Shown here: positions 26,796 to 34,752 of the stretch, one piece after another
How the letters are laid out: every line of letters starts with the position of its first letter
How positions within the stretch are numbered: the first letter of the stretch is position 1
Origin: Brevibacterium luteolum
GTDB lineage: Bacteria > Actinomycetota > Actinomycetes > Actinomycetales > Brevibacteriaceae
DNA: 64,000 nt
NCBI RefSeq assembly: GCF_013004595.1
Contig: NZ_JABEMC010000003.1
Span: forward strand, 186,001 to 250,000
Direction: 5' to 3'
Translations under genes and position numbers: made by a program
The notes under the pieces: model-generated
What the model saw: the letters and a program-made list of their open reading frames with translations, nothing else
Told to the model about the DNA's origin: nothing
Databases searched by the model: none

Positions 26796-27230
26796 ATGAC
26801 AGGACTCAACAGCCGGCGCGAGCGCGGCGAACTCGAAGCTGAGGTCATGGAGATCCTCTGGGATGCCGACGAACAGCTGAGCGCCAACGACGTCAGCGAG
26901 CGCTTCGCCGGACGCAAGCCGAACTACTCGACGATCATGACGACCCTTGAGCGCCTCGAGCGCAAGGACATGGTCGTGCGCTCTGACCCCTCACCGCGCA
27001 AGATCCGCTTCCGCGCCGCACAGAGCCGCGACGCCTACGCCAGCGACCGGATGGTCAGCGTGCTGTCCTCCTCCGGTGACCGGCAGGCCACCCTCATGGC
27101 CTTCGCCGGGCACTTAAGCGACACCGACCTCGACGTGCTGCGCTCCTCGCTGCAGCAGGCGCAGACCCGGCACGCCCGCAAGGACGCCGCCCGCGCCGCT
27201 GCACGGAAACGAGACCGCAGGCGCAGCTGA
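26796..27230 (+). CDS. BlaI/MecI/CopY-family repressor
   Basis: The 144-residue protein has the winged helix of this family: RERGELEAEVMEILWDADEQLSANDV, then KPNYSTIMTTLERLERKDMVVR, then a dimerisation tail with HLSDTDLDVLRSSLQQAQ and a very basic end. In BlaI systems a partner M56 metalloprotease relieves repression, and that partner is encoded three bases downstream. An AGGAGG site precedes the start. Targets are not evident here. Confidence 0.9.
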   Translation: MTGLNSRRERGELEAEVMEILWDADEQLSANDVSERFAGRKPNYSTIMTTLERLERKDMVVRSDPSPRKIRFRAAQSRDAYASDRMVSVLSSSGDRQATLMAFAGHLSDTDLDVLRSSLQQAQTRHARKDAARAAARKRDRRRS

Positions 27231-27233
27231 GCG

Positions 27234-28070
27234 ATGCTCACGCTCCTAGCCCTCAGCGCGGCCGCCACCGCAGCCCTCATCTTCACGACCCCCCGCCTGC
27301 TGGCACCGGGCTCATGGGCGCTGCGCCACCCCGCCACCGCGCTGCGGCTGTGGATGGCCTCCCTCGTCGCCGCCATCATCGGGCTCATCACCACGGTGCT
27401 GTCCGGTGTGCTGGCGATCGTCACTGCTGTCGCCGGCTACCTGCATCCGGCCCACCTGCTTATCCCAGTCGCCGTCAGCGCCGTCATGATCGCCGCAGCC
27501 GCTGTGTGGTTCCGGCTCAAGCACCGCCACCACGCCAGCGTGCGCTCTGTGCATGCCGCCGTCGCAGCACTCGAACCGCACATCATCTCCCGCAGCCAGC
27601 GCGAGGCGTTCGTCTTAGCCCGCGTCGGGTCACCAGAGGTGTTCTCCTACGCCGTGGCCCGCACGCCCGCCGAGGCAGGAGTCGGGTCCCGGCCGATGGT
27701 CATCGTCTCCACCGGGATGCAGCAGCTGCTCACCGAGGCCCAGCTGCAGACGATCATCGCCCACGAATACGCCCACGTCCGCTGCGGACACGAGACGATC
27801 CTGCGCACGGCTGCCCTGACAGCAGCGATGACGCCACCGGCGCTGCGCTACGGGCAGGCGATGCAGCGCTCCGTCACCCTGCTCGTCGAACTGGCAGCCG
27901 ACGACATCGCCGCCGACCGGGCCGGTGCCGTTCACCTTGCCAATGCGCTGGCCGCCGTGTCAGCACAGACCGGTGACCCTTCTCTCGACCTGCGCGCCGA
28001 ACGCCTGACACTCGGGGAGTGGACGCTGACCCACCGGCTCACGGTGCCCGCGGACTTCCGTGTCGCCTGA
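27234..28070 (+). CDS. M56-family membrane metallopeptidase
   Basis: The 278-residue protein has three or four membrane helices in its first 100 residues, then a zinc peptidase domain with TIIAHEYAHVRCGHE (HExxH) and a later ELAADDIAADRAGAVHLANAL motif supplying the third ligand. It resembles the protease part of BlaR1/MecR1 but has no external penicillin-sensor domain, like many actinobacterial BlaI partners. It forms a two-gene unit with the repressor upstream. Confidence 0.85.
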   Translation: MLTLLALSAAATAALIFTTPRLLAPGSWALRHPATALRLWMASLVAAIIGLITTVLSGVLAIVTAVAGYLHPAHLLIPVAVSAVMIAAAAVWFRLKHRHHASVRSVHAAVAALEPHIISRSQREAFVLARVGSPEVFSYAVARTPAEAGVGSRPMVIVSTGMQQLLTEAQLQTIIAHEYAHVRCGHETILRTAALTAAMTPPALRYGQAMQRSVTLLVELAADDIAADRAGAVHLANALAAVSAQTGDPSLDLRAERLTLGEWTLTHRLTVPADFRVA

Positions 28071-28175
28071 GCCAGCCACCGCCTCGGGAACGGGGTTCGG
28101 CACGCTGGCGCCGGCGTCGACCTCACACTTTCGCCCGCCGCTGCGTCTGCGCAGTGAGAGGAGGGAGTGAGCCAC

Positions 28176-28709
28176 ATGCATGAGCCATTCGAACCGGTCA
28201 TCCGCGCCCACGGGGCAACGGTCATGCGGGTGTGCCTGGCCGTACTCGCCGGGCGCGGCGGGACGACGCACGATGCCGATGACGCGTGGGCGGAGACGTT
28301 CGTGGCGGCACTGCGCGCCTGGCCGGACCTCGACGCCGACGCCAATGTCGAAGCGTGGCTCGTGCGCATCGCCCAGCGCAAAGCCATCGACGTCCTGCGC
28401 GCCCGCTCCCGCCGCCGCGACGACCCGGTCGGCGATGACCACCCGGTCGCGGCAGACTGTGATCCGGCCGCCAGCTCGGAGACAGCAGAGATCTGGACCC
28501 ACGTAGCCCGGCTTCCGGACCGGCAGCGTGAAGCCATCGGTTACCACTACCTCGGCGGGCTCACCCACGTGCAGACCGCCGAGCTCACCGGAAGCACACC
28601 CGCTGCCGTCCGGCGGGCCGCCGCCGACGGCATCGCCGCCCTGCGCAGACGCCTCGACAGCGAGGGGGTCGGCACCGGCCACCTGGCAGAGAACGGAGCA
28701 TCCTCATGA
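28176..28709 (+). CDS. ECF-type RNA polymerase sigma factor
   Basis: The 177-residue protein has a sigma region 2 (VIRAHGATVMRVCLAVLAG, DADDAWAETFVAALRAWPDLD, VEAWLVRIAQRKAIDVLRAR) and a region 4 (LPDRQREAIGYHYLGGLTHVQTAELTGSTPAAVRRAAADGIAAL). No anti-sigma gene is adjacent. It overlaps ogt (ATGA) and heads a three-gene operon with two alkylation repair enzymes, suggesting a role in DNA damage response. ATG 28176 is used; GTG 28167 would sit only three bases from the GAGGAGG site. Confidence 0.85.
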   Translation: MHEPFEPVIRAHGATVMRVCLAVLAGRGGTTHDADDAWAETFVAALRAWPDLDADANVEAWLVRIAQRKAIDVLRARSRRRDDPVGDDHPVAADCDPAASSETAEIWTHVARLPDRQREAIGYHYLGGLTHVQTAELTGSTPAAVRRAAADGIAALRRRLDSEGVGTGHLAENGASS

Positions 28710-29299
28710 AAGACCTCAGCCACCTCTTCCCACTCGACGAAGAGCACATGCGCCGCGTACGCCAGCTGCTCGACGACCACGCCGGAGACGCCGGACTCGT
28801 CGATGTCGGCTACACCATCATCGACTCGCCGATCGGCGCACTGCTGCTGGCGGCCACCCCGACAGGGCTGGTGCGCGTGGCCTTCGACGGCGAAGACCAC
28901 GACGCGGTGCTCGCTGAACTGGCAGAGAAGATCAGCCCACGCGTCCTGGAAGCAGATGCGCAGCTGGCGCCGATCGCCGCCCAGGTCGAGGAGTACTTCG
29001 CCGGGCAGCGACGCGAATTCGACATCCCGCTCGACCGGCGCCTGTCGACCGGCTTCCGCCGCGAGGTTCAGCGTCAGCTCTCCGAGATCCCCTACGGCAC
29101 CACTCAAAGCTACAGCGAGGTCGCAGCTGCGGTCGGCCAGCCGACGGCCGTGCGCGCGGTCGGCACCGCATGCGCCCAGAACCCGATCCCGCTCATCGTG
29201 CCCTGCCACCGAGTACTGCGCTCTGACGGCAGCCTTGGCGGCTATCGCGGCGGGCTGCCAGCCAAACAGCAGCTGCTCGAACTGGAGGCCGCTGCATGA
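28706..29299 (+). CDS. ogt: Methylated-DNA-protein cysteine methyltransferase
   Basis: The 197-residue suicide enzyme removes O6-alkyl groups from guanine. The C-terminal domain shows GTTQSYSEVAAAVGQPTAVRAVG (the DNA-binding helix-turn-helix) and the acceptor motif IVPCHRVL (Cys167). The N-terminal domain is of the Ogt type, without the Ada zinc-Cys domain. It is coupled by ATGA overlaps to the sigma gene upstream and to tag downstream. An unusual 30-residue N-terminal helix, MKDLSHLFPLDEEHMRRVRQ, precedes the core. Confidence 0.92.
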   Translation: MKDLSHLFPLDEEHMRRVRQLLDDHAGDAGLVDVGYTIIDSPIGALLLAATPTGLVRVAFDGEDHDAVLAELAEKISPRVLEADAQLAPIAAQVEEYFAGQRREFDIPLDRRLSTGFRREVQRQLSEIPYGTTQSYSEVAAAVGQPTAVRAVGTACAQNPIPLIVPCHRVLRSDGSLGGYRGGLPAKQQLLELEAAA

Positions 29300-29895
29300 G
29301 CGCGACGACAGGGCTCGTCATCGGTTCCGATGGGCTGGCCCGCCCGGCCTGGGCGGCCACCGACCCGCTCCTGCAGCACTACTACGACACCGAATGGGGC
29401 ATGCCAGTCAGAGATGAGGCCGGGCTGTTCGAACGCATCAGCTTAGAGGCCTTCCAGGCAGGCCTGTCGTGGGCGACAGTGCTGCGCAAACGGGAGGCCT
29501 TCCGTAAGGTGTTCGCTGGCTTCGATCCCGACACAGTTGCTCGGTACTCGGAGGCCGATGTGACTCAGTTGCTCGATGATGCGCGGATCATCCGGAATTC
29601 CGCCAAGATCCGCGCCACAATCACCAACGCCCAGGCGACGATCGACCTGCGGACCGACGGCGGGCTGCCCGATCTCATCTGGTCGTTCCAGCCGGCAGAG
29701 ACCCCGCGACCGCGTACGGTCGATGAGATCCCGACCTCGTCCGCAGAATCGGCGGCCCTAGCGAAGGCGCTCAAAGCCCGCGGGTTCCGGTTCGTCGGCC
29801 CGACGAGCGCCTATGCGCTCATGGAGGCCATCGGCATGGTCGACACGCACCTCATCGGCTCCCACCGACGCGGGGCCTCCGGCATCTGGGATTGA
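29296..29895 (+). CDS. tag: DNA-3-methyladenine glycosylase I homologue
   Basis: The 199-residue protein follows the Tag fold: WAATDPLLQHYYDTEWGMPVRDE, LFERISLEAFQAGLSWATVLRKR with the catalytic Glu, GFDPDTVARYSEADVTQLLDD and GFRFVGPTSAYALMEAIGMVDTHL. Tag excises 3-methyladenine from DNA. The two zinc-binding Cys of classical Tag are not present: the N-terminal RCxW reads RPAW, and the C-terminal HxxxC site reads HLIGS. This looks like a zinc-less subgroup. It is the last gene of the sigma-ogt-tag operon. Confidence 0.88.
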   Translation: MSATTGLVIGSDGLARPAWAATDPLLQHYYDTEWGMPVRDEAGLFERISLEAFQAGLSWATVLRKREAFRKVFAGFDPDTVARYSEADVTQLLDDARIIRNSAKIRATITNAQATIDLRTDGGLPDLIWSFQPAETPRPRTVDEIPTSSAESAALAKALKARGFRFVGPTSAYALMEAIGMVDTHLIGSHRRGASGIWD

Positions 29896-29941
29896 GCGTC
29901 TGCCTGGCGGCAGCACCCTCGACGAACCGGCGGCACCGGCC

Positions 29942-29947
29942 TACCGT
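29942..29947 (+). promoter_or_regulatory. -10 hexamer of a leaderless transcript
   Basis: TACCGT ends six bases before the ATG at 29954. No ribosome site is present. Confidence 0.4.
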
Positions 29948-29953
29948 GGAAGC

Positions 29954-30463
29954 ATGACGGACGACCAGCTCATCGGCCGGAGCGCAGACGAGAAGACTCG
30001 CGCCCAGGTCAACGCATTCCTGCACGCCTATGGCGCTTCACTGCGCACTTTCGACGCGGACACGAGCGCTGGCCTGTGGGGTGAACCGGGCATGGTCATC
30101 AGCGATGAATTCGCCGGCGTGCTCGATTCCCGGGAGGAGATGGCTGCAGGCCTCCAGCAGGGCTATCCCCGCTACCAGCAGCGCGGATTGGCCGATATCG
30201 CCCATGAGCTGCTCGGCTGCCGGGCGATCACCGACAAGCTCATCCTCGCTGATGTGCGCTGGCTGTTCTACGACAGCCAGGGGCGGTTGCTGACCGAAGG
30301 CCTCTATGTCTACCTGATGCGCCGCGATCGCGACGGGCTGCGCGCCTACACTGCGGTCGCCGTCGACGAGGCCGAGCGGATCAATGAGCTCACCTGCCGG
30401 CAGGCCGCTGCGGCGCTCGAAGCCAAACGCCACGCAGGCGGGGCAGAGGGCAGTCAGGGCTGA
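29954..30463 (+). CDS. NTF2/SnoaL-like protein of unknown function
   Basis: The 169-residue protein has the cone-shaped NTF2-like pattern: an initial helix pair with VNAFLHAYGASLRTFD, a GMVISDEFAGVLDSREEM segment and strands LILADVRWLFYD and GLYVYLMRRDRDGLRAYT. No catalytic residues can be assigned. It is transcribed from its own probable leaderless promoter and is convergent with the Nudix gene, six bases away. Confidence 0.65.
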   Translation: MTDDQLIGRSADEKTRAQVNAFLHAYGASLRTFDADTSAGLWGEPGMVISDEFAGVLDSREEMAAGLQQGYPRYQQRGLADIAHELLGCRAITDKLILADVRWLFYDSQGRLLTEGLYVYLMRRDRDGLRAYTAVAVDEAERINELTCRQAAAALEAKRHAGGAEGSQG

Positions 30464-30469
30464 CGTCAT

Positions 30470-30913
30470 TCAGTCGGTGTCGAAGACGCCGCTGTCATAC
30501 AGCAGCCGATCGAGATTCGGAGTCAGCGTGAGTGCCGCCAGCTCCTCGGCTGTCACCCAGCGTGCATCAGCGGCATCATCACGTGCACGCAGCTGACCGC
30601 CGGTGACCGTGGCAGCGAAATCCCGGACACGGTAGATGCGATTCTCACCAGCTGGAATGTCGAGGCTCGGCAGCTGCCTACCGATGGCCACCTCAAGACC
30701 GGTCTCCTCGGCTACCTCGCGGGCGGCGGCCTGCTGCCAGGTCTCACCCGGCTCGACCTTCCCGCCGGGCAGTGACCAGCGGCCGCGGTGCGGTTGCGAA
30801 CCCCGCAGCACGAGCAGCACCCGGCCACGGCCATCGGTGACGACCGCGCCTGCCGCAGGCACCACCTCGGGACCGGAGGCGGCATCACCACGAGTGTCCA
30901 TCGGCTCAGCCAT
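30470..30913 (-). CDS. Nudix hydrolase, MutT-like
   Basis: The 147-residue protein contains a complete Nudix box: GGKVEPGET, then REVAEETGLEV with the metal-binding Glu pair. It is preceded by AAGAVVTDGRGRVLLVLRG. MutT-like members cleave oxidised dNTPs or similar nucleotides, but the substrate is not certain. The start ATG overlaps the end of the upstream FAD gene by eight bases, so the two are translationally coupled. Confidence 0.9.
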   Translation of the reverse strand: MAEPMDTRGDAASGPEVVPAAGAVVTDGRGRVLLVLRGSQPHRGRWSLPGGKVEPGETWQQAAAREVAEETGLEVAIGRQLPSLDIPAGENRIYRVRDFAATVTGGQLRARDDAADARWVTAEELAALTLTPNLDRLLYDSGVFDTD

Positions 30914-32540
30914 GGGCCGCCGCGCGGCCGGCGATCCGGCCGGAGAACAGACAGCCGCCGAGGAACGTGCCCTCCAGCGACCGGTGACCGTGCATGCCGC
31001 CACCGCCGAAGCCGGCAGCCTCACCCGCCGCGAACAACCCCGAGATCGGAGTGCCGGAGGCGTCGAGAACGCGAGCGTCGAGATCCGTGTGCAGCCCGCC
31101 GAGGGTCTTGCGGGTCAGCGTGCGCAGGCGGACAGCGATGAGCGGACCGGCGGCCGGGTCGGTGAGCCGGTGCGGGGCAGCAGTGCGCATGAGCCGATCA
31201 CCCCGGTAGCCGCGGGCATCGCGGATCGCAGCCAGCTGCGCATCCTTGCCGAAACCGTTGGCTAGCTGGTCGTCGCGGGCGGCGATGAGCTCGCCGATTG
31301 CTGCGGCATCGAGTGCGTGGTCCGGTTCGAGCCGGTTCATCTGGCCGACGAGATCGGGAACTGTCGCAGCAGTGAGGAAGTCCTCGCCGTGGCGCAGGAA
31401 ATCGGCCACCGGTCCGGGCGGCCCGGAGCCGAGGCGGCCGGCGAGCTTGCGGACCGAACGGCCGGTGAGATCGGGGTTCTGCTCTGAACCGGAGAGCGCG
31501 AACTCCTTGGAGATGATCCGCTCATTGAGGATGAACCAGGAATGCTCATGCCCGCCGGCCCGCAGGTGGCCGAGTGTGCCGAGCGTGTCGAAGCCGGGCA
31601 AGTTCGGGGCCGGCAGGCGGTTGCCTGCGGCATCGAGCCACAGGGAGGAGGGCCCGGGCAGGATCCGGATGCCGTGGCCGGGCCAGATCGGGTTCCAGTT
31701 GCGGATCCCCTCGACGTAGTGCCACATGCGGTCAGGGGCGTGGATGTGTGCGCCTGCCGCCTGCGCGACGGGGAACATCGACCCGTCGACGTAGGCCGGC
31801 ACGCCGGTGAGCATCGACTCCGGGGCGGCGCCCAGACGCGTGGGCCAGGCGGAGCGTACGAGTTCGTGGCGCCCGCCGATCCCACCGGAAGCGATGATGA
31901 CGGCATCGGCAGCGATCGAGAAGTCGCCGACCGCCTCGGACGTTGTGGGCCTCCCGCGCGGGGCAGGGTCATCTGCGAGCATGTGCCCGGCAACCCCGGT
32001 GATCCCGGCAGGTGAGCGGGTGAGCTCGGTGACCTTGTGCCGGAAGCGGGGGATGAGTCGGCCGGTGCGCACGTGCTCCTTGGCGCTGATCAGGAACGGT
32101 TCGACGACCCCGGGCCCGGTGCCCCAGGTGATGTGGAAGCGCGGCACCGAATTGCCGTGCCCGTCAGCCCGGCCGTCACCGCGCTCAGCCCAGCCGACGA
32201 TCGGGAAGAGCCGGTGCCCCTTGGCCGCCAGCCAGGCGCGCTTCTCACCGGCGGCGAACTCCAGGTAGGCCTCCGCCCAGCAGCGCGGCCACACATCGGA
32301 CTCATCGAAGCCGGCAGTCGACATCCAGTCGCGGTGGGCGAGGTCAAGGGAGTCGCGGATGCCCATCCGCCGCTGTTCGGGCGAGTCGATGAGGAACAGC
32401 CCGCCGAAGGACCAGTAGGCCTGCCCGCCGAGGTTGTTCTCCGACTCCTGATCGAGAAGCGTGACGGTCGCCCCAGCCTCGCAGGCCTCGGTGGCGGCGA
32501 CCATACCGGCCAGTCCCGAACCGATGACGACGATGTGCAT
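30906..32540 (-). CDS. FAD-binding dehydrogenase of the fumarate reductase/ketosteroid dehydrogenase type
   Basis: The 544-residue flavoprotein has the N-terminal dinucleotide fold IVVIGSGLAGMVAATEACEAG with LLDQESENNLGGQAYWSFGG. It also shows a central ADAVIIASGGIGG and a C-terminal GLFAAGEAAGFGGGGMHG that closes the FAD site. Close relatives are annotated as FAD-binding dehydrogenases with unknown substrates. Standing next to an IclR regulator and creatinase, it may act in the same catabolic block, but it is not a typical sarcosine oxidase. Confidence 0.85.
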   Translation of the reverse strand: MHIVVIGSGLAGMVAATEACEAGATVTLLDQESENNLGGQAYWSFGGLFLIDSPEQRRMGIRDSLDLAHRDWMSTAGFDESDVWPRCWAEAYLEFAAGEKRAWLAAKGHRLFPIVGWAERGDGRADGHGNSVPRFHITWGTGPGVVEPFLISAKEHVRTGRLIPRFRHKVTELTRSPAGITGVAGHMLADDPAPRGRPTTSEAVGDFSIAADAVIIASGGIGGRHELVRSAWPTRLGAAPESMLTGVPAYVDGSMFPVAQAAGAHIHAPDRMWHYVEGIRNWNPIWPGHGIRILPGPSSLWLDAAGNRLPAPNLPGFDTLGTLGHLRAGGHEHSWFILNERIISKEFALSGSEQNPDLTGRSVRKLAGRLGSGPPGPVADFLRHGEDFLTAATVPDLVGQMNRLEPDHALDAAAIGELIAARDDQLANGFGKDAQLAAIRDARGYRGDRLMRTAAPHRLTDPAAGPLIAVRLRTLTRKTLGGLHTDLDARVLDASGTPISGLFAAGEAAGFGGGGMHGHRSLEGTFLGGCLFSGRIAGRAAAHG

Positions 32541-32595
32541 GACGCCTCCCTCCCTCGTCTGGCATCAGCTTACGTCAGGCAGCTTACGCAGATGA

Positions 32596-33327
32596 TCAGC
32601 TGCGGTGACCCAGGCGCATCGACAGGTCCGCTGCCGCAGCCGCGCAGGCATCCCCGAGCTCGCCGATCCGGTCATCGGGCACCCGGTACAGGGGAGCAGC
32701 GATGATGATGGCTGCGACGAGTTCGCCGCGGTGATCGCGGACCCCAGCGGCGATGCCGACGACGTCTGGAGAGGTCGCGGCATGGTTGACGGCGTAACCG
32801 CGCGTGCGCACCTCCTCCAAACGCTCGGCGAGTCCCGGTTCTGTGTGCTGGCCGCTGACCTCCGCCTCGGCGGCGAAGACCTGCACCGAGGCGGAGTCGA
32901 GGTTGGTGTAGCGGGTGCCGAGCGGCACAGTGTGCTTGATGATCTGGGTGCTGGCCACCTGCTCGACGACGACCGCCTCAGCAGCACTCCACACCGTCAG
33001 TGCGGCAGTCTCCCCGGTCGACACGCTGAGCTCGGTGAGCACGGGGAGTGCGAAGCGGCGGATGTCAAGGGTCGCGAGCATCGGTCCGGCGATGGCAAGC
33101 AGGCCGAGTCCGAGCCGGTACTTCTTCGAATGCGGATCCTGCTCGACGACCTCTTCGGCTTCAAGTGCGGAGAGGATGCGTGAGACAGAGGACTTGTGCA
33201 GGTCGAGGCGGGCTGCCAGCTCCGTGACACCGAGCAGCGGCTCGTCGACGGAGAAGCAGCGCAGCACTGCCAGGATGTTCGCGGTCACGGACCTGCCGCG
33301 CCCGGCTGCCGGATCGGACTCTCGCAT
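32596..33327 (-). CDS. IclR-family regulator
   Basis: The 243-residue protein has an N-terminal winged helix (ANILAVLRCFSVDE, VTELAARLDLHKSSVSRILSALEAEEVVEQ) and the IclR effector domain (VSTGETAALTVWSAAEAVVVEQVAS, LGTRYTNLDSASVQVFAAE, RGYAVNHAATSPDVVGIAAGVRD). It lies between the FAD dehydrogenase and creatinase genes on the same strand and probably controls creatine use. A GGAGGAAG site precedes the ATG. The palindromes at 36189-36219 are its likely binding sites (inference). Confidence 0.9.
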   Translation of the reverse strand: MRESDPAAGRGRSVTANILAVLRCFSVDEPLLGVTELAARLDLHKSSVSRILSALEAEEVVEQDPHSKKYRLGLGLLAIAGPMLATLDIRRFALPVLTELSVSTGETAALTVWSAAEAVVVEQVASTQIIKHTVPLGTRYTNLDSASVQVFAAEAEVSGQHTEPGLAERLEEVRTRGYAVNHAATSPDVVGIAAGVRDHRGELVAAIIIAAPLYRVPDDRIGELGDACAAAAADLSMRLGHRS

Positions 33328-33376
33328 CGTCTTCCTCCTTGTCAACAGCCTAGCGGGCGCGGCAGGTCACTGCTGG

Positions 33377-34693
33377 TCACAGAATGTTGTGCTCAGGTCC
33401 GAACGGGAACCCGGTGATGTTGCGGGCACCGTTCTCTTCGACGACGAGGATGTCGTGCTCGCGGTATCCGCCGGCACCCGGCTGGCCTTCGGGGATCGTG
33501 ATCATCGGCTCCATGGAGACGACCATGCTCGGTTCGATGACGGTGTCGATGTCCTCGCGCAGCTCCAGGCCGGCCTCACGGCCGTAGTAGTGGCTGAGCA
33601 CTCCGAAGGAGTGCCCGTAGCCGAAGGTGCGGTTGGGCAGCAGCCCGGCGTCGGCGTAGATGAGGTTGAGCTCAGCGGCGATCTCCGAGCACACCGCGCC
33701 GGGGCGGATGAGCTCCAGACCGGCCTCATGCACCTCGACGTTCGTCTTCCACAGCTGCAGGCTGCGCTCATCCGGCTCGCCGAGGAACAGTGTGCGCTCG
33801 AGTGCCGTGTAGTAGCCCGAGCTCATCGGGAAGCAGTTGAGCGAGAGGATGTCGCCGTGCTCAAGCTTGCGGGTGGTCGCCCAATTGTGCGCCCCGTCGG
33901 TGTTGATTCCGGACTGGAACCATACCCAGGTGTCGCGGATCTCGGAGTCGGGGAAGGTGCGGGCGATCTCGTGGACCATCGCCTCGGTGCCGATGAGGGC
34001 GACCTCGTATTCGCTGATGCCCTCCCGGATCGCCTCGCGCACGGCATATCCGCCGATGTCGGCGATCCGTGCGCCATGCGTGATGACCTCGATCTCCTCG
34101 GCTGACTTCACCATCCGCTGCCGCGTCGCCGCCGCACTGATGTCGACGAGCTCGGCATCCGGCAGCGCTGCTTGCAGCTTCGCGTGCTGGTCGAGGGTGA
34201 GGAAGTCGTACTCGACGCCGATCCGGCGGGTGCGGATGCCGCGCTGGCGCAGGGCTTCGGTGATGCCGAAGAAGTAGTTGTCCCGCCGCCAGTCGGTGTA
34301 GACGATGTTCTCTCCGTGGCTGCGCCGCCACGGCATCCCGGCGTCGATGTTCGCGGTCACCGACACCGAATCCTCTGGCGTGACGACGAGCGCATACGAG
34401 CGGCCGAAGGAGGTGAAGAGGAAGTCGGAGTAGTACTTGATCCCGTGATACGAGGTCAGCACGACGACGTCGCAGTCCTGTTCGGCCATGATGTCGCGCA
34501 GCCCGCCGAGCCGGCGTTCGAACTCGGCAGGAGAGAAGGTCAGCGGCACCTTCTGGCCGTTGTGCATGATCTTCAGCCGTTCGGCCGCCATGGCCTCCGC
34601 CGCCGAGGCGGGGGTCGCCTGCGGCGGATCGGCTGGGTTGGGTGCCCCGGCCGTGGTAGGAGGAGTGGCCGTGTGGGGTGCGGTGAAGGACAT
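33377..34693 (-). CDS. Creatinase (creatine amidinohydrolase)
   Basis: The 438-residue pita-bread-fold enzyme hydrolyses creatine to sarcosine and urea. It aligns closely from memory with Pseudomonas creatinase: FTSFGRSYALVVTPED, ANIDAGMPWRR, IVYTDWRRDNYF, the active-site WFQSGINTDGAHN, SLNCFPMSSGYYTALERTLF, FGYGHSFGVLSHYYGREAG and FPFGPEHNIL. Relatives with M24 metal ligands are peptidases, but here the creatinase-specific motifs are intact. A 40-residue Pro/Ala/Thr-rich N-terminal tail precedes the fold. The start has a GGAG site. Confidence 0.93.
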   Translation of the reverse strand: MSFTAPHTATPPTTAGAPNPADPPQATPASAAEAMAAERLKIMHNGQKVPLTFSPAEFERRLGGLRDIMAEQDCDVVVLTSYHGIKYYSDFLFTSFGRSYALVVTPEDSVSVTANIDAGMPWRRSHGENIVYTDWRRDNYFFGITEALRQRGIRTRRIGVEYDFLTLDQHAKLQAALPDAELVDISAAATRQRMVKSAEEIEVITHGARIADIGGYAVREAIREGISEYEVALIGTEAMVHEIARTFPDSEIRDTWVWFQSGINTDGAHNWATTRKLEHGDILSLNCFPMSSGYYTALERTLFLGEPDERSLQLWKTNVEVHEAGLELIRPGAVCSEIAAELNLIYADAGLLPNRTFGYGHSFGVLSHYYGREAGLELREDIDTVIEPSMVVSMEPMITIPEGQPGAGGYREHDILVVEENGARNITGFPFGPEHNIL

Positions 34694-34752
34694 GTGAGTC
34701 TCCTTTCGGGCAGGATCGGGTTGGGTGTGGACCAGTGGTGGTGCTGTGGTGG

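Noticed and set aside
28087-28118. Possible autoregulatory ECF promoter (GGAAC and CGTC) before the sigma gene
   Set aside because: The spacer is 23 bases, against the 16-17 expected, so the two elements cannot form a normal ECF promoter.
33377-34693. Annotation as Xaa-Pro peptidase
   Set aside because: The fold is shared, but the motif set (FTSFGRSYALVVT, NTDGAHN, HSFGVLSHYYGREAG) matches creatinase along its length.
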